DNA of 64,000 bases from Actinopolymorpha rutila (GTDB lineage Bacteria; Actinomycetota; Actinomycetes; Propionibacteriales; Actinopolymorphaceae): the NCBI RefSeq assembly GCF_013407855.1, contig NZ_JACBZH010000001.1, forward strand, positions 4,278,001-4,342,000, written 5' to 3'. The notes beneath the pieces were generated by a model. That model did not search any database, was not told the origin of the DNA, and worked only from the letters and a program-made list of their open reading frames with translations. The position numbers were made by a program, and so were the translations under genes. Positions 42,117 to 50,598 of this stretch are shown here, one piece after another; position 1 is the first letter of the stretch, and every line of letters begins with the position of its first letter.

Positions 42117-42896
42117 CTAAACACCGAGCAGATACCTGGCGGCGGGGCTCAGTCGGTCGCGCGTGCGTACGCGGAGGTACTCCGCCTGGTCGAGCTGCTG
42201 CGGCATGTCGCGCCTGGTGAAGTAGGAGTGCAGCGCGCGGCGGGGCCGGTCACTGTTGTTGCGCGTACCGCCATGCCACAGGTGGCTGTTGAACACCACC
42301 ACCGTCCCGGCGGGCGCGATCAACTGCACCTCGTCCGGATGCGTGGCACGCGGATCACCGTCAAGTTCGTCGGCAGGCGCCTTACCGCGCTTGCGATGCG
42401 AACCCGGCACCACCCGCGTCGCGCCGTTCTCGGCGGTGAAGTCGTCCAGCAACCAGATCGAGTTGCAGACCTGGAAGCCCTGCCCCTCCTGCAGAACACC
42501 CCAGTCCGCGTGCAGCCCCTGGTGACCCCGGCCGGGCAACGCCGCCCTGCTGTTGAGCGAGGACAGACGAAACTCCCCCAGCACATGACGGATCGCCGCG
42601 AGCACCACCGGATGGGTGAAGCACACCTCGAACATCGGGTCCTTGTTGACCAGATCGGACAGCCGGTCGGTACCCGCCTCCTGGTGCACCTCCTCCCCCG
42701 CGCGGCTCCCCTCGATGCGGGACAGCTCGGCCAGCCGCTCACCGAACGCGTCGGCCTGCTCCGGCGACAGGATCCCCGGAAGCGGCGCGAACCCGTCGGT
42801 GTCGAGCTGCGCCTTCGTCTTCGCGTCGAGCAGGTCGTCCGTCACGCCGAGCTCGCTCAGCGCCGTCTCCATGTCCATGTCGTCCATGTCGTCCAT
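42117..42896 (-). CDS. Phytanoyl-CoA dioxygenase (PhyH)-like Fe(II)/2-oxoglutarate enzyme
   Basis: This 259-residue non-haem iron oxygenase has the facial triad His129-x-Asp131 (QGLHADWG) and His208 (SHLWHGGTRN), with Arg at about 217-220 for 2-oxoglutarate. The cupin body includes WLLDDFTAENGATRVVPGSH. PhyH members hydroxylate many small molecules. The start is ambiguous because MDDMDDMDM gives four in-frame ATGs; I chose the first, at 42896, which lies 10 bases after GGAGGA. It converges with the LacI gene and is divergent from the AraC regulator, which probably controls it. The substrate is unknown. Confidence 0.9.
   Translation of the reverse strand: MDDMDDMDMETALSELGVTDDLLDAKTKAQLDTDGFAPLPGILSPEQADAFGERLAELSRIEGSRAGEEVHQEAGTDRLSDLVNKDPMFEVCFTHPVVLAAIRHVLGEFRLSSLNSRAALPGRGHQGLHADWGVLQEGQGFQVCNSIWLLDDFTAENGATRVVPGSHRKRGKAPADELDGDPRATHPDEVQLIAPAGTVVVFNSHLWHGGTRNNSDRPRRALHSYFTRRDMPQQLDQAEYLRVRTRDRLSPAARYLLGV
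42870..42896. repeat. Short repeat giving multiple in-frame start codons
   Basis: Tandem GTCCAT-type units (9-base period, with one 6-base unit) encode MDDMDDMDM at the start of the PhyH-like gene and create ATG codons at 42896, 42887, 42878 and 42872. Slippage here would shift the start but mostly preserve the frame. Confidence 0.85.
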
Positions 42897-43138
42897 GTCC
42901 AGCCGTCCTCCGCACTCGGCACCCCGTCCCCCGAACCGGTCCTCGCGGGCGGGTGCTCGTGGCCCTCACCCACGACACTGCCTCAGCAACGTGCGGGGGC
43001 GCCATACACAAAGCACGGAGCGCCTTGCACGAATCGCGCGCCTTCGCAGAGCCGGGCCCTTCCGATGACGGACGTGTGGAACGCCGCTTCGTTGTCTGTC
43101 GCCGAAGGCGGAACTACGTTTGCCGCCGGGAGGAACAG
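42897..43138. promoter_or_regulatory. Divergent promoter with paired AraC-type direct repeats
   Basis: GCCATACACAAAGCACG (43001-43017) and GCCTTGCACGAATCGCG (43022-43038) are direct repeats with a 21-base period, i.e. two helical turns. The second matches at 14 of 17 positions a pair of repeats at 44148-44164 and 44169-44185 that precede the oligopeptide/oligosaccharide transporter. Direct repeats two turns apart are the usual AraC-family binding architecture. The regulator encoded at 43139 is the obvious candidate to bind both. Confidence 0.6.
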
Positions 43139-43924
43139 ATGCACGGAAAGCTCCGGCCCCCGAGCGCCGCCACCACAGAATGGCTCCTTATTGCCGCCGG
43201 CCACCACGAGGCCCCCAAGGGCCGTGACTTCCCCGCGCACCAGCACCAGTCGTGGGAGTTCACCTACTACCGAGAGGGCCGCGTTCGGTGCCCGGCCGAT
43301 GGCCGGACCTACTGGAGTCAGCCGGGCATGATCGTCCTCACCCGTCCCGGGGAAGTGCACTGGGAGACAGCTGTCACGGCCTACGCCAACTACTTCCTCT
43401 GTGTCGACGCCCCCGACCTCCTACCCTGCTCGCGAGTGGTCTTCGACGACGAACACGGCAGCCTCCGGCACTTGTTCGCCCTGGCTGCCAGAGAGTGGCT
43501 GAAGCGCAGCGATCCGGCCGGTCAGCTCACGGCCGCCCTGATGAGCGTGGTCCGAGTGCTCATCCAACGCAGCACAGCCGAGGAGCAGCTGAGCCAGTCC
43601 GAACGTATGGTGCGGGATGCCGAGTCACTGCTCGAGGCACGATCCAGTCAGAAGGTTCTGATCAAGGACATCGCCCAGGAGCTGCACGTGTCCCCCGCCC
43701 TTCTTCGCGAACAGTTCGCACGGCTGCGCGGGCGGAGCCCGATGGAGCACCTCCAGGAGCTCCGGTTACAGCGCGCGCTGTCCGCGATCCGCAACTCCGA
43801 TGCACCGCTGGCCACCGTGGCCGAGTCGTGCGGTTACAACTCCTCGAGCCATCTCAGCCGGCACGTGAGACGGCTCACCGGACGTACGCCGGGCTCCTTC
43901 CGAGGACCCACGCCTCGCTCCTGA
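43139..43924 (+). CDS. AraC family transcriptional regulator
   Basis: This 261-residue protein has an N-terminal cupin sensor (AHQHQSWEFTYYREG, then MIVLTRPGEVHWE) and a C-terminal double helix-turn-helix. Helix-turn-helix 1 is IKDIAQELHVSPALLREQFA and helix-turn-helix 2 is LATVAESCGYNSSSHLSRHV, followed by RRLTGRTPGSFR. The ATG at 43139 has GGGAGG just upstream. It lies between the PhyH-like gene (divergent) and the SBP_bac_5 importer (downstream), and matching repeat pairs in front of both suggest that it regulates them together. The ligand is unknown. Confidence 0.93.
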   Translation: MHGKLRPPSAATTEWLLIAAGHHEAPKGRDFPAHQHQSWEFTYYREGRVRCPADGRTYWSQPGMIVLTRPGEVHWETAVTAYANYFLCVDAPDLLPCSRVVFDDEHGSLRHLFALAAREWLKRSDPAGQLTAALMSVVRVLIQRSTAEEQLSQSERMVRDAESLLEARSSQKVLIKDIAQELHVSPALLREQFARLRGRSPMEHLQELRLQRALSAIRNSDAPLATVAESCGYNSSSHLSRHVRRLTGRTPGSFRGPTPRS

Positions 43925-44466
43925 GGTCGATTCGAGCCGGCTCACTCAACAGGGTCAGCTCCGACTGGATCGCATGACCAGCCGATATCGGACGGCGCCG
44001 ATCGGCGAACCGGCCCCGCACCGGTTGCACGAATCCTTCCTGCGCCCACCCCAGCTACGTGTAGGTCAAAGGCCGCAGGTCAGCGATGGAACCCTGCCGA
44101 CTACTCCGCTCCCCGCATGCTCTTGCCGGTCATGAGCAGCGCGGAATCGCTTGCACAAAACGCGTTCTCGCTTGCACAAAGCGCGGGACAAGGCTCCGTT
44201 GACAGGGCTGGTAGCCGCCATTAGCGTCACGCTCGCAGAACTCGGGCCAGACCTCCTTCTCGCTGACCACCTGATCGCGCGGCATCCCATGGTGGGCAGC
44301 GGAATGTCTGCACAACCCTCGCGCAGAAGGCGCTACCGGCGGCGCCGCATCTGGTCATGGCCCGCGCGGTTCGGCTTCTGACGACGCGCAGTCGACCAGC
44401 GGAGGTCAGCTGCGTGCGCCAAACGTCACTCGACTGTCCGCCAACGCTTCGGCAAGGAGGGGCGCC
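43925..44466. promoter_or_regulatory. Long leader of ABC operon with AraC-type direct-repeat pair
   Basis: This gap of 542 bases has no gene that I can support. CGCTTGCACAAAACGCG (44148-44164) and CGCTTGCACAAAGCGCG (44169-44185) differ at one position and have a 21-base period. A weaker single copy, CGGTTGCACGAATCCTT, lies at 44022-44038. They match the repeats upstream of the AraC gene. A minus-strand frame at 44130-44315 contains a coding-like run (MPRDQVVSEKEVWPEFCERD) but no recognised domain. The ribosome site AAGGAGG precedes ATG 44467. Confidence 0.6.
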
Positions 44467-46395
44467 ATGGGCACAACGTGGTTGCCACGATCGTCGCTCT
44501 CTTGGCTCGGTCATCCCGCGCCACGACCACGGTGCCCACGCGGTGGTCGGCGGAGGACGAGCCGGCTCAGCCGCGGGCTGCGGGTAGGGGTCCTGGCGGC
44601 CGTCGTCGCCGTAGTCGCCGCGGCCTGCACCGACTCCCCAACTCCTTCGAACGCCGCCAAAGGCACCACGACACACGACTCGGTTCTGGTGATGGCCAGC
44701 TCCGGTCCCTGGACCACGTGGGGGTACAACCCGTGGTCCACCAACCTCAACTTCCCGAGCGGGGCGAATGGTTTCGTCTTCCTCCCGCTGGCCATCCAGA
44801 ACTGGCCGAGTCTGGACTCCTTCACCCCGCAACTCGCGCAGAACTGGTCCGTACACGGCAACCAACTGCAGATCAACCTCCAGCCCAAGGCCACCTGGCA
44901 GGACGGCACGCCGGTGACCAGCAAGGATGTTGTCGACACCCTCTACCTGGATGCCCTCACCCAGGCCGGGATCTGGAACGACATCACCGACGTCGCCGCC
45001 AAGGGAACCAAGTCGGTCGTGCTCACCGCACGCCCCGGCGTCCCGATGGTCCTGGTCGAGAACGACCTGTTCAACGGCGTCACGCCCTACCCGTCCAGCG
45101 TCTGGGGCAAGTACGTCACTCCCGAACTGAAGCAGGCCGTCGACAGCTACTTCACCCAGGCCCGCACCGATCCGGCCGCGGCGGCCGAGGGCCCGGCGTA
45201 CAAGACGATGACCACCGCCCTGCAGAACCTTGCCAAGGTGCATCCGAAGACGCTGGTCGGCGACGGCCCCTACAAGCTTGTCGGGATGACGACCCAGGAG
45301 CAGAAGCTCACCAAGTGGGACGGCTTCTACGCCGCGGACAAAATCTCGGTCAAGGAGATCCGCTACCTCGGAAATCAACAGCCGCAGGTGAACTCCAACC
45401 TGCTGAGCGGCACCGCCGACTTCTCCAGTGGCTGGCTCTACATGCCGTCGGCGATCGTCAACCAGTGGCAGCAGAACCCCGACGCGCATCTGCTCTCGGT
45501 GCCGGGGACCTTCCAGGGCCAGATCGTCTTCAACAACGCCAAGCCGCCGTTCAACTCGGTGAAGGTCCGGCAGGCGATGGCCTACGCCCTGCCCCGGCAG
45601 AAGATGGACGAGCTGGCCTGGGGAAAGACCAAGCCGCACGCGGTGACTCCGAGCATTCCCGAGGGTCTGGTCGACCAGGTGGCGCAGGAGTTCCTCACCA
45701 AGGAGCAACTCGCCTCGCTGAACCCCTACCCCTACGACACGAAGAAGGCCGCTGCCCTGCTGCAGGAGGCGGGGTTCCGCCGCACCGGTGGCAAGTGGTT
45801 CATGCCGGACGGCAAACCGTTCAAGGTGACGCTGGAGATGAACAGCGGCTGGACCGACCAGATCGCCGCGTTCAAGGTGGCCGACAGCGCACTCGACAGC
45901 TTCGGCATCGACTCGACTCTCAACACCGTCGAAGGCGTGAGCTACAGCGAGGACCTGCACACGGGCAACTTCCAGATCGGTGCGTTCTGCTGCACGGGCG
46001 GAAGCCCCAACCCGCTGCTGGACTTCGAACAGTCGCCGATGGGCAGCGCCAACAACTTCACCGCCACCGGTTCCAGTGCCGGCCGGCGCGGGCTCGGTTA
46101 CGGCCCGAAGGTGAACGTCCCCGGCCTCGGAGTGGTGAACGTTCCGCAGGAACTCGACAAGCAGATCCACCAGGTAGCGTCCGGTCCCCGGATGAAGGAG
46201 CTGACCTGGAGCTGGGCGCAGCTGGTCAACCAACAGGTGCCGTACCTGGAGTACGCCGACTTCGCCAACCAGATCGCGTTCTCGACGAAGAAGTTCAACT
46301 GGCCCGCCGAGTCGAGCCCGCTGTGGCGACAGCACAGCAACGGCAACTACCTGATCGTGGTCGGCCAGGAGAAGGGTGAGATCTCCCCCAAGTAG
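44467..46395 (+). CDS. ABC transporter substrate-binding protein, SBP_bac_5 family
   Basis: This 642-residue binding protein belongs to the DppA/OppA/xyloglucan-oligosaccharide class. An N-terminal basic stretch and hydrophobic segment (LRVGVLAAVVAVVAAAC) end in a lipobox-like AAAC near residue 54. The SBP_bac_5 core follows, with DSFTPQLAQNWSVHGNQLQI then NLQPKATWQDGTPVTSKDVV and PFNSVKVRQAMAYALPRQKM. The substrate could be peptides or oligosaccharides. AAGGAGG (44454-44460) gives a strong ribosome site. It is the first of five collinear genes. Confidence 0.92.
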   Translation: MGTTWLPRSSLSWLGHPAPRPRCPRGGRRRTSRLSRGLRVGVLAAVVAVVAAACTDSPTPSNAAKGTTTHDSVLVMASSGPWTTWGYNPWSTNLNFPSGANGFVFLPLAIQNWPSLDSFTPQLAQNWSVHGNQLQINLQPKATWQDGTPVTSKDVVDTLYLDALTQAGIWNDITDVAAKGTKSVVLTARPGVPMVLVENDLFNGVTPYPSSVWGKYVTPELKQAVDSYFTQARTDPAAAAEGPAYKTMTTALQNLAKVHPKTLVGDGPYKLVGMTTQEQKLTKWDGFYAADKISVKEIRYLGNQQPQVNSNLLSGTADFSSGWLYMPSAIVNQWQQNPDAHLLSVPGTFQGQIVFNNAKPPFNSVKVRQAMAYALPRQKMDELAWGKTKPHAVTPSIPEGLVDQVAQEFLTKEQLASLNPYPYDTKKAAALLQEAGFRRTGGKWFMPDGKPFKVTLEMNSGWTDQIAAFKVADSALDSFGIDSTLNTVEGVSYSEDLHTGNFQIGAFCCTGGSPNPLLDFEQSPMGSANNFTATGSSAGRRGLGYGPKVNVPGLGVVNVPQELDKQIHQVASGPRMKELTWSWAQLVNQQVPYLEYADFANQIAFSTKKFNWPAESSPLWRQHSNGNYLIVVGQEKGEISPK

Positions 46396-46425
46396 CGTCC
46401 GATCGGCACAACGCAGGGAGGCTTG

Positions 46426-47496
46426 GTGATCTCCTACCTCGCGAGGAGAGTGGCGACGGCTCTGCTCACCGTGTTCGTGGTGGTCTCGCTGTCGTTCTTC
46501 ATGATCCGGCTCATGCCGGGCAATGTGATGGACTACCTCGTCAACCAGCTGTCGCGGCAGGGCAACCTCACGACGCAGGAGATCCAGCAACAGGTCAACG
46601 CGATCTACGGAGTGATGCCGACCTCGCCGGCGTGGAAGCAGTACTTCCAGTACATCTGGCACGTCTGCCAGGGAAACTTCGGTACGTCGATCAGCCACCC
46701 CGGTGAGTCGGTGTCGCACATCATCGCCAGCGCGCTGCCGTGGACGGTCTTCTCCGTCGGGGTGGCGTTGATCGTGAGCTTCGTGATCGGAATAGCGGTG
46801 GGAACGGTGATGGCCGCGGCCCAGGCGAGCCGGTTCACCAAGGTGGTCACGCTGGTGGTGTCGTTCCTCAGCGCGGTTCCCAACTACCTGGTGGCAATCC
46901 TGCTGCTGTACTTCCTCACCGAGATCCATCACCTGTTCCCCCAGGGCGGCGCATACGGAGCGGGGATTCCGGTGGGCTGGAACCTTCCGTTCGTCGCCAG
47001 CGTGGTGCGCCACTCGGCACTGCCGATCGCGTCGTACGCCCTGATCGGCTTCGGTGGCTGGGCACTGCAGATGAAGGGAAGCGCCATCTCCACACTGGGT
47101 GCGGAGTACGTCCGGGTAGCCGAGGCACGCGGCCTTGGACGCCGTCGCATCATGCAGTCCTACGTCGGCCGCAACTCGCTCCTCCCGCAGGTCACTCTCC
47201 TGGCCCTCTCGCTGGGCTTCATGTTCGGCGGATCGGTCTTCATCGAGCAGTTCTTCAACTATCCCGGAGTCGGCTACTACCTCGTGACGGCGGTCAACTC
47301 CCGTGACTACTCCCTCATGATGGGCTGCTTCGTACTCATCACGACGTCGGTCGTCTTCTCCAACCTGCTCGTCGACCTGATGTATCCCGTCATCGACCCG
47401 CGGATCGCCAAACCGGGTGCCGGGCGGAAGGCGGGCACGGAGGATCCGCGGGACGTGGAAGAGCGTGCGGTACCGGTAGGAGGGACGATGGCATGA
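46426..47496 (+). CDS. ABC transporter permease, DppB/OppB type
   Basis: This 356-residue permease starts VISYLARRVATALLTVFVVV, with the usual DppB N-terminal helix and RLMPGNVMD, then a long periplasmic loop and helices. The EAA-like loop is EYVRVAEARGLGRRRIMQSY. GTG 46426 has AGGGAGG about 5 bases upstream, better placed than TTG 46423. Its stop overlaps the next permease by 4 bases (ATGA). It forms the translocation path with 47493-48347. Confidence 0.93.
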   Translation: MISYLARRVATALLTVFVVVSLSFFMIRLMPGNVMDYLVNQLSRQGNLTTQEIQQQVNAIYGVMPTSPAWKQYFQYIWHVCQGNFGTSISHPGESVSHIIASALPWTVFSVGVALIVSFVIGIAVGTVMAAAQASRFTKVVTLVVSFLSAVPNYLVAILLLYFLTEIHHLFPQGGAYGAGIPVGWNLPFVASVVRHSALPIASYALIGFGGWALQMKGSAISTLGAEYVRVAEARGLGRRRIMQSYVGRNSLLPQVTLLALSLGFMFGGSVFIEQFFNYPGVGYYLVTAVNSRDYSLMMGCFVLITTSVVFSNLLVDLMYPVIDPRIAKPGAGRKAGTEDPRDVEERAVPVGGTMA

Positions 47497-48347
47497 GCGA
47501 CTTCTTCCGTGACCTGTGGCGCATCCTGTGGGCCGACAAGTCCGCCCTCGTCGGCGCGATCCTGATCGTCTGCTACGGCCTGGTCGCGATCTTCGGCCCG
47601 ATGTTCGTCCACCTGCGTACCTTCGGACAGCAGGACGGCACCTACCTTCCACCGTCCTCGAAGCACCTGCTCGGCACCGACACGCTCGGCCAGGACATCC
47701 TCGCCGAGATCATCGTCGGGACCCGGCCGATCATGGAGGTCGGCCTCCTCGCGGCCACCATCACCACGTTCGTCGGCGTCGTCATCGGCCTGGTGACCGG
47801 CTACCAGGGCGGCTGGGTCGACGTCGTGGTGATGCGGATCGTCGACATCGCACTCACCATCCCTGGCCTCCCGCTGATCATCGTGATCGCCGCGGTCATC
47901 CACTCCTCCAACCCGTTCGTCCTGGCGGCGATCCTCTCGGTCACCGGCTGGGCCGGACTGGCCCGGGCGGTGCGCTCGCAGGCGATCAGCCTGCGCACCA
48001 TGGACTTCATGGCGGCGGCGCGGATCCAGGGCCTGCCGCTCCACAACATCGTCGGCCGCCAGCTGCTCCCCAACGTAGGGCCGTACGTCGCCATTCACTT
48101 CCTGCTCGGCATCACCGGCGCGATCTACGCCGAGGTCGGGCTCTTCCTGCTCGGCGTCGCCCCGCTGAGCGGCACCAACTGGGGCATCATGATCAACCTC
48201 GCCATGAGCCAGGGCGCCCTCTACACCAGCAAGAGCATGCTCTACCTGCTGGCGCCGATGGCGTCGATCGTCGTTCTGCAGGTCGCCTTCGTCTTCTTCT
48301 CCAGAGCTCTGGACAGCCTGTTCAACCCCCGGCTCCGGGTCCAGTAG
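47493..48347 (+). CDS. ABC transporter permease, DppC/OppC type
   Basis: This 284-residue permease contains KHLLGTDTLGQDILAEIIVG, the DppC hallmark (LGTDxxGRD), with EAA-like TMDFMAAARIQGLPLHNIVG. It overlaps the DppB-type gene by 4 bases and is followed 11 bases later by the first ATPase gene. The length is normal and nothing is unusual. Confidence 0.94.
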   Translation: MSDFFRDLWRILWADKSALVGAILIVCYGLVAIFGPMFVHLRTFGQQDGTYLPPSSKHLLGTDTLGQDILAEIIVGTRPIMEVGLLAATITTFVGVVIGLVTGYQGGWVDVVVMRIVDIALTIPGLPLIIVIAAVIHSSNPFVLAAILSVTGWAGLARAVRSQAISLRTMDFMAAARIQGLPLHNIVGRQLLPNVGPYVAIHFLLGITGAIYAEVGLFLLGVAPLSGTNWGIMINLAMSQGALYTSKSMLYLLAPMASIVVLQVAFVFFSRALDSLFNPRLRVQ

Positions 48348-48358
48348 GAGGGCGTCCG

Positions 48359-49372
48359 ATGAACCAACCAGACCAGCACCCGCCCCTCCTCTCGGTGAAC
48401 GACCTCACCGTCTCCTTCGGGAACGGGCCGGGTGCCATCAGGGCGGTCGAGGACGTAAGCCTGCAGGTGCGGCCCGGCGACATCCAGGCGATCGTCGGAG
48501 AGTCCGGCTGTGGCAAGTCCACGCTCGCCTACTCCATGCTGGACGTCATCCCTCCACCTGGCCGGATCACCGCCGGCAGGGTGGAGGTACTCGGCCGCAA
48601 CCTGGCGTCGATGAACCGGTCGCAGCTGAACCACGTACGGGCCGCCGAGGTCAGCATCGTCTTCCAGGCGGCGATGAACTCCTTCAACCCGGTCACCACC
48701 GTCGGCCGGCAGGTCGAGGACCTCCTCGAGGCACACGAGGGCGTGTTCGAGTCCGTGGCGGCAGGCCGCGCCTACTTCGAGGAGCTTCTCGGCATGGTCC
48801 GGCTGCCCACGCAGCGGATCTGGCGGGCGTACGAGCACCAACTGTCCGGCGGCATGAAGCAGCGGGTGGCGATCGCCATCGCCCTGCTCCTGCATCCGTC
48901 CCTCCTGATCCTGGACGAGCCGACGACCGCGCTCGACGTGCTCAACCAGCGGCTGGTCCTCGACGTACTCCGCAACCTGCACAGTGCCCTCGACCTGAGC
49001 ATCGTGTTCGTGACCCACGACCTCGCCGTGGTTGCCGAGCTCGCCGACCGGGTGGCGGTGATGTACGCCGGTCGGCTGGTCGAGACCGGCACCGTCGACG
49101 AGATCTTCACCGACCCCCGCCGGCACCCCTACGTCAGCGCACTGATCTCGGCGATCCCGAGCGTGCTCGCGGGAGGCCTGGACGTACGCCCCATCCCCGG
49201 GCAGGTCCCCAACCTTGCCGAACTCCCCCGCGGCTGCAGATTCGCGCCGCGGTGCCCGCTCGCGATGCCACTCTGCCGCGAGACCGAACCGCCACTGGTG
49301 GCCGACCGCTCCGGTCACACCGTCGCCTGCCATGTGGCCAACGAGAACCTCCTCGAGGGGACGCCGCGATGA
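48359..49372 (+). CDS. Oligopeptide ABC transporter ATP-binding protein, DppD/OppD type
   Basis: This 337-residue ATPase has Walker A GESGCGKST, signature LSGGMKQRVAIAIALLLHPS, Walker B LLILDEPTTALD and H-loop VFVTHDLAVV. A C-terminal Cys-bearing oligopeptide-transporter extension (LAELPRGCRFAPRCPLAMPL) is also present. AGGAGGG precedes ATG 48359. Its stop overlaps the second ATPase gene by 4 bases. It pairs with the OppF-type subunit to power the importer. Confidence 0.94.
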   Translation: MNQPDQHPPLLSVNDLTVSFGNGPGAIRAVEDVSLQVRPGDIQAIVGESGCGKSTLAYSMLDVIPPPGRITAGRVEVLGRNLASMNRSQLNHVRAAEVSIVFQAAMNSFNPVTTVGRQVEDLLEAHEGVFESVAAGRAYFEELLGMVRLPTQRIWRAYEHQLSGGMKQRVAIAIALLLHPSLLILDEPTTALDVLNQRLVLDVLRNLHSALDLSIVFVTHDLAVVAELADRVAVMYAGRLVETGTVDEIFTDPRRHPYVSALISAIPSVLAGGLDVRPIPGQVPNLAELPRGCRFAPRCPLAMPLCRETEPPLVADRSGHTVACHVANENLLEGTPR

Positions 49373-50361
49373 GTCTGCTCGACGTCGACATGGTGAGCCA
49401 CTGGTATCCAACCACCGCGGGCGACCGACCCGTCCTCGACAAGGTGAGCTTGTCACTGGACCACGATGACGTCCTGGCGGTGGTCGGGGAGTCGGGGTGC
49501 GGAAAGACCACCCTCGGCCGACTGGTGATCGGCGAGGAGACACCGACGCACGGACAGGTCCGCTTCGAGGACCGCGACGTCAGATCCTTCAAGGGCAAGG
49601 ACTTCCGGGCCTACCGGCGTGCGGTCCAGGTCGTCCACCAGGATCCCTACGCGTCGCTGAACCCGGGACTCACCATCGAGGACGCCCTCGGCCCGGCCCT
49701 GCTCCATCATCGGCTCGCCAGGCGAGCCACCGTACGCGACGAACTGGTCCGCATCCTGCGCGAGGTCGGCCTGGACGCTACCCAGGCATTCCTCCGCCGC
49801 TACCCGCACCAACTGTCCGGCGGACAGCGGCAACGCGTGGCCATCGCCCGCGCGATGAGTCTGCGCCCGCAGCTGGTCGTGGCCGACGAGCCGACCAGCA
49901 TGCTCGACGTGTCCATGCGGCTCGCGATCCTCGACCTGCTGCTGTCGTTCCAGCGGGAGCGCCAACTCGCCTATCTGTTCATCAGCCACGACTTCGGCGT
50001 GGTGCGGTACTTCTCCCAGGCAGGCCGGATCCTCGTGATGTTCTACGGCGTCCTGGTCGAGGAAGGCCCGGCCGAGCAGGTCATCCAGGACCCCCGGCAC
50101 CCCTACACCTACCGGCTGTTGCAGGCAATCCCGGTACCTGACCCCGCCCTCGCCCGGCGTAGGCAACGTGAGCCGGCCGAGGAGTCCGTCGACAGTGCTC
50201 TGCCACCGGTCGGATGTGTGTTCCAGAATCGCTGCCCGTTCGTCGAGGCGCGCTGCCGAGCCAGTCAGCCCCCGTTGGCCGAAGTGAGCGGCGGGCACCG
50301 AACGGCGTGCTTCTTCCCCGAGCGGGTTCCCGACATCGACCACCTGTTGGGGGTGCACTGA
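49369..50361 (+). CDS. Oligopeptide ABC transporter ATP-binding protein, DppF/OppF type
   Basis: This 330-residue ATPase has Walker A GESGCGKTT, signature LSGGQRQRVAIARAMSLRPQ, Walker B LVVADEPTSMLD and H-loop FISHDFGVV. The C-terminal family extension carries VGCVFQNRCPFVEARCRASQ. It overlaps the OppD-type gene by 4 bases and completes the importer. A small membrane-protein gene follows two bases... after its stop and may be part of the operon. Confidence 0.94.
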   Translation: MSLLDVDMVSHWYPTTAGDRPVLDKVSLSLDHDDVLAVVGESGCGKTTLGRLVIGEETPTHGQVRFEDRDVRSFKGKDFRAYRRAVQVVHQDPYASLNPGLTIEDALGPALLHHRLARRATVRDELVRILREVGLDATQAFLRRYPHQLSGGQRQRVAIARAMSLRPQLVVADEPTSMLDVSMRLAILDLLLSFQRERQLAYLFISHDFGVVRYFSQAGRILVMFYGVLVEEGPAEQVIQDPRHPYTYRLLQAIPVPDPALARRRQREPAEESVDSALPPVGCVFQNRCPFVEARCRASQPPLAEVSGGHRTACFFPERVPDIDHLLGVH

Positions 50362-50362
50362 C

Positions 50363-50590
50363 ATGGCCGCTGAAGCAGCCCGCCTGCTCGTCCGGCTCGG
50401 CGTGATCCTGCTCGGACTGGCGCTCCTGGCCCGCCTGGGCGAGCTGTCACCGGCCAGCCTCGTCGTCGACGACCTGGCCTGCCTCACCAGCACAGGCACA
50501 ATCGCCCTCGGCGCAGGCTACCTGTGGTGGGCGCGAAGCCGCCGGCGCGACGTCATGCGGGCGTCCGAAGAGAATCCAGTACGCCGGTAA
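50363..50590 (+). CDS. Small two-helix membrane protein at the end of the ABC operon
   Basis: This 75-residue product has a first hydrophobic segment (LLVRLGVILLGLALLARLG), a short acidic loop (SLVVDDLA), a second helix (TGTIALGAGYLWWA) and a basic tail (RSRRRDV), so both ends should face the cytoplasm. The start at 50363 follows the OppF-type stop by one base, which suggests translational coupling. I do not recognise a family. Its role with the importer is unknown, and it could be an accessory or simply a trailing gene. Confidence 0.6.
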   Translation: MAAEAARLLVRLGVILLGLALLARLGELSPASLVVDDLACLTSTGTIALGAGYLWWARSRRRDVMRASEENPVRR

Positions 50591-50598
50591 CCGCCAGC

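Noticed and set aside
44130..44315. Minus-strand frame with MPRDQVVSEKEVWPEFCERD
   Set aside because: The segment looks locally protein-like but spans the AraC-type repeats, has no recognised domain and no ribosome site, so I list it only inside the regulatory gap.
44227..47652. Very long minus-strand open frame of about 1140 codons
   Set aside because: It is antisense to the substrate-binding protein and permease genes, has low-complexity His/Arg/Asp composition and no domain. It arises from codon bias.
47497..48358. In-frame upstream extension of the OppD-type ATPase
   Set aside because: It overlaps the DppC-type permease gene; the ATG at 48359 has a strong ribosome site and begins the conserved domain.
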